From: Clostridiales bacterium
GTDB lineage: Bacteria; Bacillota; Clostridia; Peptostreptococcales; Anaerovoracaceae
Reading direction: 5' to 3'
Assembly (NCBI GenBank): GCA_015058205.1
Contig: SVCS01000007.1
Span: 1-45,619 of the forward strand
DNA: 45,619 bases
Position numbers and translations under genes: made by a program. Within the stretch, counting starts at the first letter, position 1, and the number at the start of each line of letters is the position of its first letter. Positions 1-8,337 of the stretch are shown piece by piece. Below the pieces are notes generated by a model. That model searched no databases. It worked only from the letters and a program-made list of their open reading frames with translations, and had not been told where the DNA came from.

Positions 1-31
1 TTTTAAACAGGGAGTGCCCGCAGGCACTCCC
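1..31 (-). terminator. Intrinsic terminator of the aconitase-family gene
   Basis: A perfect 9-bp stem (10-18 with 23-31, GGGAGTGCC/GGCACTCCC) with a four-base loop lies just after the stop codon at 48. Read on the minus strand it is followed by TGTTTAAAA, so the U-tract is short. The position fits termination of the hydratase transcript. Confidence 0.75.
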
Positions 32-47
32 TTCGTCTGTGTTTTGC

Positions 48-2372
48 TTAAACTCTATTGAAGTTGATGAGGCATCCCTTGAGGATGATTTCTCTCTCGT
101 CGTCCGTCAGCTCGCCCAGCTGCAGTTCAAACGGCTTGATCGTACAGTCGCCTTCTTTACAGCAGGAAGCTTCGCAGCATCCCTCTGCACCCTTGACCAC
201 ATAGGCCGGGATCGTCGTCAGCTTTTCTGCGATGGCTTCGCGCAGCTGCGGAATGAAGATGTAGTCACCGTTTGCGAACGGCAGGTCGCCTGACGGAATA
301 ATGAATGGAACCATGCCCCAGTTGATCAGATTGGAGCGGTATCTCTTCGTCGCATATTCGTTGGCGATGTTAGCCCATCCGCCGAGTACCTTCTGACAGG
401 AAGCCGCCTGTTCTCTGGCAGAACCATCGCCCGGCTTCACGGCAAAGATCGTGCTGCCTACGCCCATGTTGTCTGCGCTCAGTGTCGGACAAACTTCCTT
501 CACCTTCATCAGAACGCACAACAGTTCCGGCAGCGCTTTCACCGGATCCTCTCCTGCCTCGAGGGCCTTCTGTGCTTTTTGCACTTCCTTAGCACGGCCG
601 ACGTATGCAGGGTCTTTTCTCGACAATGCAAATTCCGCCAGGCCCAGTGGATTTGATCTGTAAGATGAAGTCTCACCGGACGGAATCAGTTCATCCGTCG
701 TCGTAACCGGATCGTGAATCTCGGATACGACCTTGAGGATCATGTTCTCAGGCAGCGCGCTCATCTCCGGCCAGTCCTTGATGTTCGGTCCCAGCTTGAT
801 CTCTGTTTCAGGCTCTGCGATGCCTTTGCTGTCGAATACTCTGTTCTTGTATATTTCAGCATCGAAGAAGTACTTCGGTGCCTTGATCTCGCAATCCATC
901 TCCGTTGCTGCAGTCAGGAAGCCCTTGTTGGCTGCTGTCGCCGCGATGGAACGTGCGTCCATGAGCGCGACGGATGAAATCTGACCGTTCTGCAGCTTGG
1001 AACCTTCTCTGTTCGGGAAGTTTCTCGTGGAGTGTCTGATCGAGAAAGCGTTGTTGGCCGGCGTATCTCCTGCACCAAAGCATGGACCGCAGAACGCTGT
1101 CTTCATGATGGCACCAGACTGGAGAATCGTTGCCGCTGCGCCGTTCTTGAGCAGTTCCATATAGACCGGTGTACTTGCCGGATAAACGCTGAGTGTGAAT
1201 TCATCCGCGCCGATGTACTTGCCCTTCAGGATGTCAGCTGCTGCACAGATGTTTTCGAATCCGCCGCCGGCGCATCCTGCGATGATACCCTGCTCCACAT
1301 AGAACTTACCGTCTCTGATCTTATCCTTGAGGCTGTACTCGACCTGTCCGTCCAGGCTGACCAGCGCACGCTTCTCCACGTCTGCCAGTACGTCCGCCAG
1401 ATTCTTCTGCACGTCTTCGATGGTGTATGTGTTGCTCGGGTGGAACGGCATGGCGATCATCGGTCTGATGGCCGACAGGTCAATCTCAACGCAGCCGTCA
1501 TAGTAAGCAACATCAGCAGGGGCCAGCTTCTTGTAATCGCCGGCTCTTCCGTGAATCGTGTACCACTCTTCTATATTTTCGTCTGTTACCCAGATGGATG
1601 ACAGGCAAGTTGTTTCTGTAGTCATTACGTCAACGCCGATTCTGAAGTCAGCACTCATGGAGGCAACGCCAGGTCCGACGAATTCCATGACCTTGTTGTT
1701 GACGTATCCGTTCTTGAATACTTCGCCGATGATGGCCAGAGCAACGTCCTGCGGGCCGACGCCGTTGACAGGAGCACCGGTCATGTGGATCGCGATCACG
1801 CCCGGCATGTTGATATCATAGGTCTGCTCCAGCAGCTGCTTGACCAGCTCCGGACCGCCTTCTCCCATCGCCATGGTTCCCAGCGCACCGTATCTCGTGT
1901 GTGAGTCGGAGCCGAGGATCATGCCGCCGGCTTCCGCCAGCATTTCACGGGCGTACTGGTGGATGACTGCCTGGTGCGGAGGTACATACACGCCGCCGTA
2001 CTTCTTCGCACAGCTCAGGCCAAACATGTGGTCGTCTTCATTGATCGTACCGCCTACCGCGCAAAGGCTGTTGTGGCAATTGGTCAGCACATACGGAATC
2101 GGAAACTTCTTGAGTCCGGATGCTCTCGCTGTCTGGATGATGCCGACGAACGTAATATCGTGGGACGTCATCTTGTCGAACTTGATCTGCAGCTTTTGCA
2201 TATTGCCGGAAGTGTTGTGCGCCTCCAGGATGTTGTAGGCCATTGTGCCCTTCGCCGCTTCCTCCTTGCTCGTGGTGATGCCCTTCTGTGCCAGCTTCGC
2301 CGCCGCATCCCCGTTGTCTTCTATAATCTCAGTACCGTTTACCAGATAAATACCGTTTTTATATAGTTTCAT
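48..2372 (-). CDS. Aconitase-family hydratase (YbhJ-like)
   Basis: A 774-residue aconitase-superfamily protein. The iron-sulfur ligands are visible as an AGC motif followed by GGGFEN and a CGPC motif ([12 protein letters not shown]); the region around [13 protein letters not shown] is the usual aconitase substrate loop. The C-terminal swivel domain includes [13 protein letters not shown]. Composition and length resemble the E. coli YbhJ hydratase group rather than AcnA/AcnB, so it may hydrate a substrate other than citrate. I start at the ATG at 2372 because AGGAG lies 8 bases upstream; a second ATG two codons earlier is too close to it. It ends in a Cys-rich stretch ([12 protein letters not shown]) not part of the core fold. 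It appears to be transcribed alone, with a terminator at 1-31 and a TATAAT at 2409-2414. Confidence 0.85.
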   Translation of the reverse strand: MKLYKNGIYLVNGTEIIEDNGDAAAKLAQKGITTSKEEAAKGTMAYNILEAHNTSGNMQKLQIKFDKMTSHDITFVGIIQTARASGLKKFPIPYVLTNCHNSLCAVGGTINEDDHMFGLSCAKKYGGVYVPPHQAVIHQYAREMLAEAGGMILGSDSHTRYGALGTMAMGEGGPELVKQLLEQTYDINMPGVIAIHMTGAPVNGVGPQDVALAIIGEVFKNGYVNNKVMEFVGPGVASMSADFRIGVDVMTTETTCLSSIWVTDENIEEWYTIHGRAGDYKKLAPADVAYYDGCVEIDLSAIRPMIAMPFHPSNTYTIEDVQKNLADVLADVEKRALVSLDGQVEYSLKDKIRDGKFYVEQGIIAGCAGGGFENICAAADILKGKYIGADEFTLSVYPASTPVYMELLKNGAAATILQSGAIMKTAFCGPCFGAGDTPANNAFSIRHSTRNFPNREGSKLQNGQISSVALMDARSIAATAANKGFLTAATEMDCEIKAPKYFFDAEIYKNRVFDSKGIAEPETEIKLGPNIKDWPEMSALPENMILKVVSEIHDPVTTTDELIPSGETSSYRSNPLGLAEFALSRKDPAYVGRAKEVQKAQKALEAGEDPVKALPELLCVLMKVKEVCPTLSADNMGVGSTIFAVKPGDGSAREQAASCQKVLGGWANIANEYATKRYRSNLINWGMVPFIIPSGDLPFANGDYIFIPQLREAIAEKLTTIPAYVVKGAEGCCEASCCKEGDCTIKPFELQLGELTDDEREIILKGCLINFNRV

Positions 2373-2408
2373 ATCCATGCCTCCTGATTCGAGAATACCG
2401 TATGGTTC

Positions 2409-2414
2409 ATTATA
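2409..2414 (-). promoter_or_regulatory. Candidate -10 box of the aconitase-family gene
   Basis: The minus strand reads TATAAT here, about 37 bases before the start codon. The best -35 (TTACCG, 18 bases upstream) is poor, which suggests an activator-dependent promoter. The direct repeat at 2469-2510 lies where such an activator could bind. Confidence 0.4.
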
Positions 2415-2468
2415 GCATTTATATCGGTGTTGCGGTAACCCTAATACGAAAGCAGTGCAATTAAATCC

Positions 2469-2510
2469 CATATGTACTGTGTGGGCATTCGCATATGTGC
2501 TGTATGGGCA
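2469..2510. repeat. Two 19-bp direct repeats upstream of the aconitase-family promoter
   Basis: CATATGTACTGTGTGGGCA (2469-2487) and CATATGTGCTGTATGGGCA (2492-2510) match at 17 of 19 positions with a 23-bp period. They lie 30-75 bp upstream of the putative -35 and just past the 3' end of the next gene. This is typical of a tandem activator or repressor site; the protein is unknown. Confidence 0.6.
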
Positions 2511-2533
2511 AGTACTTCGGTGCCGCCAGGCGG

Positions 2534-3421
2534 TCACATGTACGGCAGGATGCGTTTTGCGATAATGCGTTGAATTGTCTCTGAACGTTCCATATCTTTC
2601 TCAAAAGTCAGAATCAAATGATCATCATCGCAAATGCCGTTCTGCCGGTAAGCCGCGATTTTCTCCATGTTATGCTTCCTGTATTCTTCCAGATCGACTC
2701 TGCCCAGATGCTCCCAAATAATAGCGTTTCCTTCCGCAGTCCGTATCACAAAATCAGGGTAATAGGTTTTATACCTTCCCTGTATCAGCCAATCAACACC
2801 TTCCATCCAACTCAAATCCAAAGTGATTTCAGGTTCATACCTATATGGAATCCCCTTGACTTCCAGCGCATTGCCAATCGACTGTTCAGACTTTGACCGC
2901 ATCTTTATTCCCGAATAGGTTGCGTAAATCAGTTTCTCCGGGTTCTTGGTGTTTCTCCTGTACTCCGCCTTCGCCCAATTATATTGTTTTGACGTGCAGG
3001 TGATTCTCATGATGTCGAGGCCCGCCCGACCATATCTGTCCAACAGTTTCTCCGTTGGTGAGAAAGAGCCGCTTATCATTTGTGCGGTTTTCTTTCCGGT
3101 CTTCGTTCGAGACACACCCGCCAAAGAACCGATTCGCTTCATCAGATTCTCCTGCTCTTTGACCCTCAGTTGCAGGTACCGCTTACGCGCCAACTTGTAA
3201 ATCAGGTCTGTGTTATTGGAGATGCCTTTGCGATTTCTTTTGATAACCTGTTTATAATATGAATTTCCATTTTCCGTCTGTATGTATAGACATCCTTCCG
3301 GTAGCTTGATCAGTTCTGCTTTATATGCCTTGATTTTTTTCTTCTCTAGAATCATTAGAATCTCAAGAAGAGACTCGATTGAAAGGTTATCACCTTCACC
3401 GTTTACGACTTTCTTTTCCAT
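2534..3421 (-). CDS. Hypothetical protein with PD-(D/E)XK nuclease-like C-terminal domain
   Basis: A 295-residue protein. The N-terminal half is basic and partly helical ([20 protein letters not shown]) and ends in a variable linker. The second half has the order [20 protein letters not shown] and WEHLG, matching a recurrent PD-(D/E)XK-like restriction-fold arrangement: an early glutamate, a PDF aspartate, then a glutamate in a WEH motif. The canonical E-x-K lysine is not evident, so activity is uncertain. GGGG lies 10 bases before the ATG. It has its own promoter (3461-3489), and the TGTGCACA-like motif array lies directly upstream. The exact family is not recognised. Confidence 0.6.
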   Translation of the reverse strand: MEKKVVNGEGDNLSIESLLEILMILEKKKIKAYKAELIKLPEGCLYIQTENGNSYYKQVIKRNRKGISNNTDLIYKLARKRYLQLRVKEQENLMKRIGSLAGVSRTKTGKKTAQMISGSFSPTEKLLDRYGRAGLDIMRITCTSKQYNWAKAEYRRNTKNPEKLIYATYSGIKMRSKSEQSIGNALEVKGIPYRYEPEITLDLSWMEGVDWLIQGRYKTYYPDFVIRTAEGNAIIWEHLGRVDLEEYRKHNMEKIAAYRQNGICDDDHLILTFEKDMERSETIQRIIAKRILPYM

Positions 3422-3460
3422 AATTTCAAAACCCCTTTTTCTGCACGTTATATTTTACAT

Positions 3461-3489
3461 ATATTACTATTTTTGTATTTTATCGTCAA
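3461..3489 (-). promoter_or_regulatory. Sigma-A-type promoter of the PD-(D/E)XK-like gene
   Basis: On the minus strand TTGACG (3484-3489) is followed after exactly 17 bases by TAATAT (3461-3466), about 40 bases before the start codon at 3421. Both boxes and the spacing are close to consensus. Confidence 0.65.
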
Positions 3490-3536
3490 TTACCTTCATT
3501 CGTTACTCAAAAGTCATTGCATTTCTATTGAGTCGC

Positions 3537-3786
3537 TGTGCATAGAACTGGTTTAAGATGCCAATATGCACAGTTTCATCTCTGTTTATTGTGTACACCT
3601 ACCTTTTTTTACATCAATGTGCACAATTATTCTTGCTTCTATTGTGCACACTAGCTTTTTCCTTTACATGTATGCACAGTAAAACACTCTTTAAACTGTG
3701 CTTTTCTCCTTGTAAAAAGCAATGTGTGCACAGTTAATCACCTTACCCTTGTGCCTTTTAGGTCAAAATAAACCACTTGTACACAA
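3537..3786. repeat. Periodic array of about ten TGTGCACA-like palindromic motifs
   Basis: The 450-bp gap 3422-3871 contains no convincing gene. Its middle holds a series of short near-palindromes built on TGTGCACA. They begin near 3537, 3567, 3591, 3618, 3643, 3673, 3696, 3725, 3750 and 3779, so the spacing is 23-30 bp. Examples are TATGCACAGT (3565-3574 and again 3671-3680), AATGTGCACAATT (3616-3628), ATTGTGCACAC (3641-3651), TGTGTGCACAGTT (3723-3735) and TTGTACACAA (3777-3786). The spacers are AT-rich and unrelated. It may be a tandem operator cluster, an iteron-like replication or partition site, or a decayed repeat. Confidence 0.6.
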
Positions 3787-3839
3787 CAAAAAGCCATGAA
3801 ATCATGGCCGAATCACTCCTGCCTTGTCTTCATGGCTTT
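3784..3839 (-). terminator. Intrinsic terminator of the amidohydrolase/macro-domain operon
   Basis: An 11-bp stem (AAAGCCATGAA at 3790-3800 with TTCATGGCTTT at 3829-3839) lies 33 bases after the stop at 3872. Read on the minus strand it is followed by TTTGTTGTG. An alternative inner hairpin GCCATGA/TCATGGC (3793-3807) competes with the outer stem. Confidence 0.65.
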
Positions 3840-3871
3840 ATTTCATATTCGCTTTGGTGTCTAGCGTTCCA

Positions 3872-5638
3872 TCACACGATGCTCTGGACTTTGCCTTTGA
3901 TGTAGACGCGTTCCGGAATCACCTCATGCAGGCGATACGGATCCACCTCGAAGAGGTTCTCGGTCAGAACGAGGAAGTCCGCGTCCTTACCGGTCTCGAT
4001 GGAGCCGAGGCGGTCATCGATGCCGAGCTGCTTGGCGCCGTTGATCGTATAGCCTTTGATGAGTTGCGAAAGTGTAAGGCGCTCGTCGACCGGTGGGTAG
4101 ATCGGCGCGGTGCGTCCATCGAGTGTGCCGTCCTCCAGCGGTTCTCCGAAGTCAGGATCCTGTCGGGTCATGCCCACTTCCATGCCCCAGAACGGGCTCC
4201 AATGTTCCAGATTGTGCAGTTCCACCTCGTCGGAACTGAAGGAAACAACTGCACCGGTATCGAAGATGGTCCTGCTCTGTAAGGTGCAAAGGCCACGCTC
4301 CGGGCCGAGCAATCTCTGCATATTCTCTGGTTCGGATCCGCAGTTGCCGCCGTTCCAGCTTGGGGTGAAGTTGGCAACGATGCCGAGTTCTTTGAATCGG
4401 TCGATGTCTTCCAGACAGATGACTTCGTCATGGGCGCAGGTGACCGTGATGCGGAACGGCTCGCCACCACCGGCGGCACCATCCGCAGCACCACCGGCGG
4501 CACCATCCGCAGCACCATCCGCGGCTGCCCCTTCTGCCTGCAGGCATTCCACGCAGTTCATGACTTTGCGCATGGCGGCTTCCCCAACGGTGTGGAGATG
4601 GAAGTCGATGCCTTCGTGGTTCAGGGCGCGCATAAATTCCAGCAGTTCCGATTCGGAAATCAGGGTGCCCCCGCTTGTCCCGGTGTCGGCGTACGGCTCG
4701 ACCATGCACGCCGTATGAATCCGCTGCGTTCCGTCGTACATCATCTTCATGGTCTCGAAACGAATATTATCCGTTTCGTACTTTGCCTTGCACCGCTTCA
4801 GCTCTTCGATTGCGGAAGGAACCATGTCCGGGTGCCAGAGCATGTGACACATGAACATGCGGACCGGAATCTTCCCTTCTTCATCCATTTCCCGGAAGGT
4901 CCGGAAAATCATATCTTCATCCGTCATGTTTCCTGCGTCAAAAATCGTCGTCACGCCGCGGGAAATCAGATAGCTCAACAGCTTCGTGATACCGAAACGC
5001 AATTCTTTTTTCGATGGTTTCTGTGCTGCCAGAATCGGCACCAAAGTCATCTCTGTGATGAATCCGGTCAGCCGGCCTTTATCATCCCGATCGTAGCGGC
5101 TCAGCCCCGGCGCAATATCCGGGGTATCTTCACGGATCTTAAAATACCGGAGCGCTGCGGAATTCAGAAATGCGCTGTGGCATTCATTTTCCATCAGAAC
5201 AACAGGCCGGAAGCGCACGATCTTATCCAAGTCATCCCTCGTCAGCGGATCATCTGCAAGCGCTTCGATCTGTCCGTAGAACATGGCATAGAACAACCGA
5301 AACGGGTGCTTCTTCACCATAGCCTTGAGCTTGTCGAGAATCTCGGCTTTTGACTTGCAGTCATACATCGGAAACTCGTCATCATCGTCGTCGCCGCCCA
5401 TGAATGCGCTCATGGCAATATGGGTGTGGGAGTCGATGATTCCCGGCATGACAAACTTGCCGCCTAGATCCAGCTCCGGAACAGCCGCGGCTTCTGCTGC
5501 CTTTGCATGTTCGGCCGCCCACTGTCTCACTTCTTCGTTGCTGCCGACGCAGGCGAACTTGCCATCCTCTATTGCAAAGGCTTCTGCCGTCGGCATTGCA
5601 TCATTCTGCGTATAGACTTTCGCATTTGTTACAATCAT
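3872..5638 (-). CDS. YtcJ-type metal-dependent amidohydrolase
   Basis: A 588-residue amidohydrolase of the group that contains N-substituted formamide deformylase and AepA. The motifs in order are HTH in MPGIIDSHTHIA, YDGTQRIHTACM, HLHTVGEAA, CAHDEV and SSDEV; these supply the histidines and aspartate of the metal site. It ends in the usual GKDADFLVL composite-domain segment. It cleaves an amide or related C-N bond; the substrate is unknown. It carries an extra Ala/Gly/Asp-rich loop encoded by a GC-rich tandem repeat (4465-4522) that its paralogues lack. It starts 3 bases after the stop of the macro-domain gene, so the two are translated together. Confidence 0.85.
   Translation of the reverse strand: MIVTNAKVYTQNDAMPTAEAFAIEDGKFACVGSNEEVRQWAAEHAKAAEAAAVPELDLGGKFVMPGIIDSHTHIAMSAFMGGDDDDDEFPMYDCKSKAEILDKLKAMVKKHPFRLFYAMFYGQIEALADDPLTRDDLDKIVRFRPVVLMENECHSAFLNSAALRYFKIREDTPDIAPGLSRYDRDDKGRLTGFITEMTLVPILAAQKPSKKELRFGITKLLSYLISRGVTTIFDAGNMTDEDMIFRTFREMDEEGKIPVRMFMCHMLWHPDMVPSAIEELKRCKAKYETDNIRFETMKMMYDGTQRIHTACMVEPYADTGTSGGTLISESELLEFMRALNHEGIDFHLHTVGEAAMRKVMNCVECLQAEGAAADGAADGAAGGAADGAAGGGEPFRITVTCAHDEVICLEDIDRFKELGIVANFTPSWNGGNCGSEPENMQRLLGPERGLCTLQSRTIFDTGAVVSFSSDEVELHNLEHWSPFWGMEVGMTRQDPDFGEPLEDGTLDGRTAPIYPPVDERLTLSQLIKGYTINGAKQLGIDDRLGSIETGKDADFLVLTENLFEVDPYRLHEVIPERVYIKGKVQSIV
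4465..4522. repeat. GC-rich tandem repeat inside the amidohydrolase gene
   Basis: A 24-bp unit (4465-4488, 4489-4512) followed by partial 12-bp units encodes a string of Ala, Gly and Asp residues. It keeps the reading frame and sits in a loop between the HLHTVGEAA and CAHDEV motifs. Such repeats expand and contract by slippage. Confidence 0.7.
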
Positions 5639-5641
5639 TTT

Positions 5642-6163
5642 TTACTTCTCCAGTTCCCTCGCATAGTACCCGCGTGTGCCTTCGTCCAGCAGATACCAGG
5701 CGACGTAATCCAATGCTCCCGGGTGTTCTTCGACAAAAGCACGCACGGTCCCGACTGCGATGACTGCAGCCAGATCCAACGGGAAATGGTACACGCCTGT
5801 TGAAACCGATGGGAAGGCAATTCTTCTCACACCATTTTCCACGGCGACTTCCAAAGACCTGCGGTAGCAGGATTCCAGCTTTTCCGGTTCTCCTTTTTTG
5901 CCGCCGCGCCAGATTGGTCCGACTGTGTGGATGACGTGTTTGCACGGAAGATTATAGGCGCCGGTGATTTTGGCATCACCTGTGTCGCAGCCGTGCAGTG
6001 TCCGGCACTCCTCCAGGAGTTCCCTGCCTGCCGCACGGTGAATGGCGCCGTCCACGCCTCCGCCTCCGAGCAGAGATGTGTTCGCGGCATTGACAATGGC
6101 GTCCACATCCGAAACCTTCGTCAGGTCTCCGATACACGCTTCGATTACAGTTGTACTTGCCAT
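5642..6163 (-). CDS. Macro-domain protein (O-acetyl-ADP-ribose deacetylase-like)
   Basis: A 173-residue single macro domain. The ADP-ribose-binding signatures are GDLT (12-15), NAAN (25-28), the [10 protein letters not shown] loop (33-42), HTVGP and PSVSTGVY. Members hydrolyse O-acetyl-ADP-ribose or remove mono-ADP-ribose from proteins. A Shine-Dalgarno-like AGGA precedes the ATG. It is the first gene of a two-gene unit with the amidohydrolase downstream, an unusual partner. The 120-bp region upstream is shared with the oppositely oriented small gene at 6284. Confidence 0.88.
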   Translation of the reverse strand: MASTTVIEACIGDLTKVSDVDAIVNAANTSLLGGGGVDGAIHRAAGRELLEECRTLHGCDTGDAKITGAYNLPCKHVIHTVGPIWRGGKKGEPEKLESCYRRSLEVAVENGVRRIAFPSVSTGVYHFPLDLAAVIAVGTVRAFVEEHPGALDYVAWYLLDEGTRGYYARELEK

Positions 6164-6283
6164 AATAGTCCTCGCTTTCCTATCCTGATACTGGTTTTTC
6201 TTCGCGTTTTTTACTAAAATATACGCAGACGTTTCTGCAAGAATGCTTCAATCGGAAGCCCTCCCACGGACAGGAGAGTCCCA

Positions 6284-6421
6284 ATGGATACACTTATCGT
6301 ACTAATCATTATTCTTGTGGCAGTGCTGTCGACGCCGCTGACTCTGAAAAAGCTGATCGATCAGGCCAACCGCCGTAAATCGGAGCAATCGGACGACGAT
6401 CATTCGCAGCCTTACAGGTAA
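6284..6421 (+). CDS. Small single-span membrane protein (45 aa)
   Basis: ATG at 6284 is preceded by AGGAGAG (6272-6278) at good spacing and opens a 45-codon frame ending TAA at 6419-6421. The product starts MDTL followed by a hydrophobic run of Ile, Leu and Val to about residue 15. It then continues with Leu/Lys residues and a charged tail (NRRKSEQSDDDH). This is an N-terminal transmembrane anchor with a short cytoplasmic tail. It is the only complete gene on the plus strand, divergent from the macro-domain gene, and its stop overlaps the 3' end of the convergent cupin gene. No family recognised. Confidence 0.6.
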   Translation: MDTLIVLIIILVAVLSTPLTLKKLIDQANRRKSEQSDDDHSQPYR

Positions 6422-6747
6422 TCTTCCCGCACCGGCGAGAAGGACACGACCAGTGTCCCTGCTTCCAGGCATTTGACACAATGAGGTTCGTCCGGTCCCA
6501 TGTAAGCCGTGTCGCCCTCGTGAAGTACGAAGGTCTCGCCGCCGGCGGTGAACTCGAATACGCCGCTTTTGACGTAAGGAATCTGCACCGGCGTGTGGGT
6601 GTGCACCTTCGACTGCGCTCCCTCTTCAAACACCAGCTCCTCGACCATCAGACTGTCGTCGTATGACAGAATTCGTTTCGTAATTCCGTTGTTCATGACC
6701 TCTGCCGTCGCATCTTCATGCCGCATGAAATGTTTCTTACCGCCCAT
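6412..6747 (-). CDS. Small cupin-domain protein
   Basis: A 111-residue single cupin barrel. The metal-binding pattern is visible as HTHTPVQ near residue 50, then GDTAYMGPDEPH. Stand-alone cupins of this size bind a divalent metal and act as isomerases, dioxygenases or sugar/sensor proteins; which applies here cannot be told. The ATG at 6747 follows the stop of the upstream gene by 6 bases, so translation is probably coupled. A TTG directly before it is an alternative start. Confidence 0.8.
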   Translation of the reverse strand: MGGKKHFMRHEDATAEVMNNGITKRILSYDDSLMVEELVFEEGAQSKVHTHTPVQIPYVKSGVFEFTAGGETFVLHEGDTAYMGPDEPHCVKCLEAGTLVVSFSPVREDYL

Positions 6748-6753
6748 CAACCT

Positions 6754-7047
6754 TTACCATCCCGTCTTTTCCGCAAAAACTGCAACAGCGTTTTCCCAAT
6801 TATTATGGTCGATCACCAGGTTGTCGATCACTTCGCTCGCCTCCGCGCACTCAGAATCGCACCCGCTGATCCGCAGAACCAAATCATACTTCTTTTCTTC
6901 TTGCTTCTTATACGAATACTCAAATGTGCAGGTTTCTGCAAAAGCATCCACCAGTGTCTGAAGCACTTTCCGGCGGTCGAATTTGCAGAAGCATCCTGCG
7001 CACATGCGCACAGCGATTTTATGTTTTGTTTGCTTTTTTCTTGCCAT
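6754..7047 (-). CDS. Cys-rich hypothetical protein (97 aa)
   Basis: A small basic-start protein (MARKKQTKHK) with two cysteine clusters, MCAGCFC near residue 15 and GCDSEC near residue 62, in an alpha/beta-like pattern. The arrangement suggests a metal-binding or redox thioredoxin-like fold, but no family is recognised. GGAAAGG lies 5 bases before the ATG. It is followed closely by the cupin gene. Confidence 0.6.
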   Translation of the reverse strand: MARKKQTKHKIAVRMCAGCFCKFDRRKVLQTLVDAFAETCTFEYSYKKQEEKKYDLVLRISGCDSECAEASEVIDNLVIDHNNWENAVAVFAEKTGW

Positions 7048-7090
7048 GATTACCTTTCCAGACTGGCGAACCGCCCCTTTGATTCTTGGT

Positions 7091-7606
7091 TTATCTATGC
7101 ACTTTCTCCCATTTCAGTTCGTCAGGCGCATAAGGTTCTTTCTCTTCCGCCGGCATGCCCAGTGCCATGATGCCAACCATTCTCCACGGCAATTGCACGC
7201 CCAAGATGTCCCGTACGTTCTGCTCGGCGTCTCCGTCGGCTTCGTCTTTTCTCATGCGCATCTGCACCCAGCAGCTGCCCACGCCCTGCTCGGCTGCCAT
7301 CAAATCCATGTACGCCAAAGCGATGGAACTGTCCTCGATCCAGGCGTCCGACAAGTCGCTGTCTGCAAAAACGGCAATGGCTGTATTGCACCTCGCCAGC
7401 AAAGCCGATCCGTGCTTTTTCGCCTTGGACAGTTTCTCTAAAACCTCCCGGTCTTTGACCACATAAAATTCCCACGGCCGCTTGCCTCTGCTGGTCGGTG
7501 CCAGCAGCGCTGCCTGCAGAATCTTGTTCAGTTTTTCTTCCGGAATTTCTTCGTCCGTATATTTGCGAATGCTCCTGCGCTTCGCCATTAATTCTATCAG
7601 ATCCAT
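7091..7606 (-). CDS. Nitroreductase-family FMN oxidoreductase
   Basis: A 171-residue protein beginning MDLIELMAKRRSIRKY, the classic nitroreductase N-terminus whose arginines bind the FMN phosphate. LLAPTSRGKRPWEF and a later EQGVGSCWVQ segment complete the fold. The products reduce nitroaromatics, quinones or enones with NAD(P)H. The ATG at 7606 has AAAGGA upstream; the frame is open further but without a good site. It has its own promoter at 7644-7672, directly after the terminator of the neighbouring unit. Confidence 0.85.
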   Translation of the reverse strand: MDLIELMAKRRSIRKYTDEEIPEEKLNKILQAALLAPTSRGKRPWEFYVVKDREVLEKLSKAKKHGSALLARCNTAIAVFADSDLSDAWIEDSSIALAYMDLMAAEQGVGSCWVQMRMRKDEADGDAEQNVRDILGVQLPWRMVGIMALGMPAEEKEPYAPDELKWEKVHR

Positions 7607-7643
7607 TGATGGTATCCTTTCTTTGCTTACTACCCCTATTCTA

Positions 7644-7672
7644 ATCATACCATACATAGAACAGCAGTCCAA
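7644..7672 (-). promoter_or_regulatory. Sigma-A-type promoter of the nitroreductase gene
   Basis: On the minus strand TTGGAC (7667-7672) and TATGAT (7644-7649) are separated by exactly 17 bases. The -10 is about 38 bases before the start codon. The -35 overlaps the U-tract of the upstream terminator. Confidence 0.65.
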
Positions 7673-7704
7673 AAAGGAAAAAGTCCCGGAGTCGCGTCTC
7701 CGGG
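7671..7704 (-). terminator. Strong intrinsic terminator after the Cys-rich mini-protein gene
   Basis: CCCGGAG (7685-7691) pairs with CTCCGGG (7698-7704) around a six-base loop. On the minus strand it is followed by ACTTTTTCCTTTTT. It lies 13 bases after the stop codon at 7718 and probably ends the transcript entering from the MazG side. Confidence 0.88.
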
Positions 7705-7717
7705 AGCAATTCTGTTA

Positions 7718-7924
7718 TTACTTTTTCTCCAGCACTAACCGTGCAAAATCTTCAAAGGTATAGCTGTCCCCTTCGTACTCTCCGGCCAGATGGAAGAAGC
7801 AGCTCGGGATCTCCCGATCCTTTAAGTTGTCGGCAATGCAGGGACCGCACCCCCGCTCATGATTGGTGGGATGCAGCGGGCAGGATAAATCCGTGCACGT
7901 ACAAAAAGGACTTAAATTTTTCAT
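7718..7924 (-). CDS. Cys-rich mini-protein (68 aa, DUF6485-like)
   Basis: A short protein with clustered cysteines: CTCTDLSC, then HPTNHERGCGPC, then SCFFH. The pattern implies a small metal-binding domain and resembles, from memory, the DUF6485 group; that assignment is tentative. AGGTG lies 6 bases before the ATG at 7924; an in-frame GTG three codons earlier overlaps this site and is less likely. It follows the MazG-like gene by about 40 bases and is closed by a terminator. Confidence 0.65.
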   Translation of the reverse strand: MKNLSPFCTCTDLSCPLHPTNHERGCGPCIADNLKDREIPSCFFHLAGEYEGDSYTFEDFARLVLEKK

Positions 7925-7966
7925 TCTTTTCACCTCATTTCGCCATCCACCGACAGCCGCGAAGCT

Positions 7967-8287
7967 TCACAACTTATCGTACTTCGCTGCGGTTCCTCTG
8001 GCTTTTTCGACCGGGTATTTGGCTTCGTTTTTATCCATCTTGGCGTTGATGATTTCATCGGCGTCCAAGTCCAGCTCGTCGAGCATGTTCTGGCAGTAGA
8101 CGATGACGTCGGCCAGTTCTTCCTTCACGTGTTCGATATCAAATTCTGTATCACTCCACTGGAAGCACTCCAGAAGCTCCCCTGCCTCGATGCTGATGGA
8201 CTTCGCCAGATTCGACGGCGTGTGGAACTGTTCCCAGTCCCGGTCTTCTGTGAACTTGCGGATGCGATTGATCGTCTCCTGTTTCAT
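7967..8287 (-). CDS. MazG-like nucleotide pyrophosphohydrolase
   Basis: An all-alpha NTP pyrophosphohydrolase of about 106 residues. The metal-binding acidic residues are in EAGELLECFQW and EELADVIVY, the EExxE/ExxD pattern of the MazG/RS21-C6 fold. It would cleave non-canonical NTPs to NMP and PPi. I chose the ATG giving MKQETINRIRKF, where homologues normally begin. The frame extends to 8344, where an ATG overlaps the stop of the permease gene, so a coupled longer form is possible. Confidence 0.8.
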   Translation of the reverse strand: MKQETINRIRKFTEDRDWEQFHTPSNLAKSISIEAGELLECFQWSDTEFDIEHVKEELADVIVYCQNMLDELDLDADEIINAKMDKNEAKYPVEKARGTAAKYDKL

Positions 8288-8337
8288 AACGCCCTTATAA
8301 TCCTCCCGTTGCTTCTGCATCTTGCTGTGCTTCTGCA

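Noticed and set aside
1032-2238. Plus-strand open frames antisense to the aconitase-family gene
   Set aside because: They are codon-bias shadows of a well-supported gene and match no family.
3537-3786. CRISPR array
   Set aside because: The repeated unit is only 8-10 bp and imperfect, spacing varies from 23 to 30 bp, and no cas genes are present.
4110-5353. Long plus-strand open frames over the first amidohydrolase
   Set aside because: They overlap a gene with complete family motifs, have no ribosome sites, and give low-complexity Ala/Pro/Ser products caused by the GC-rich repeat.
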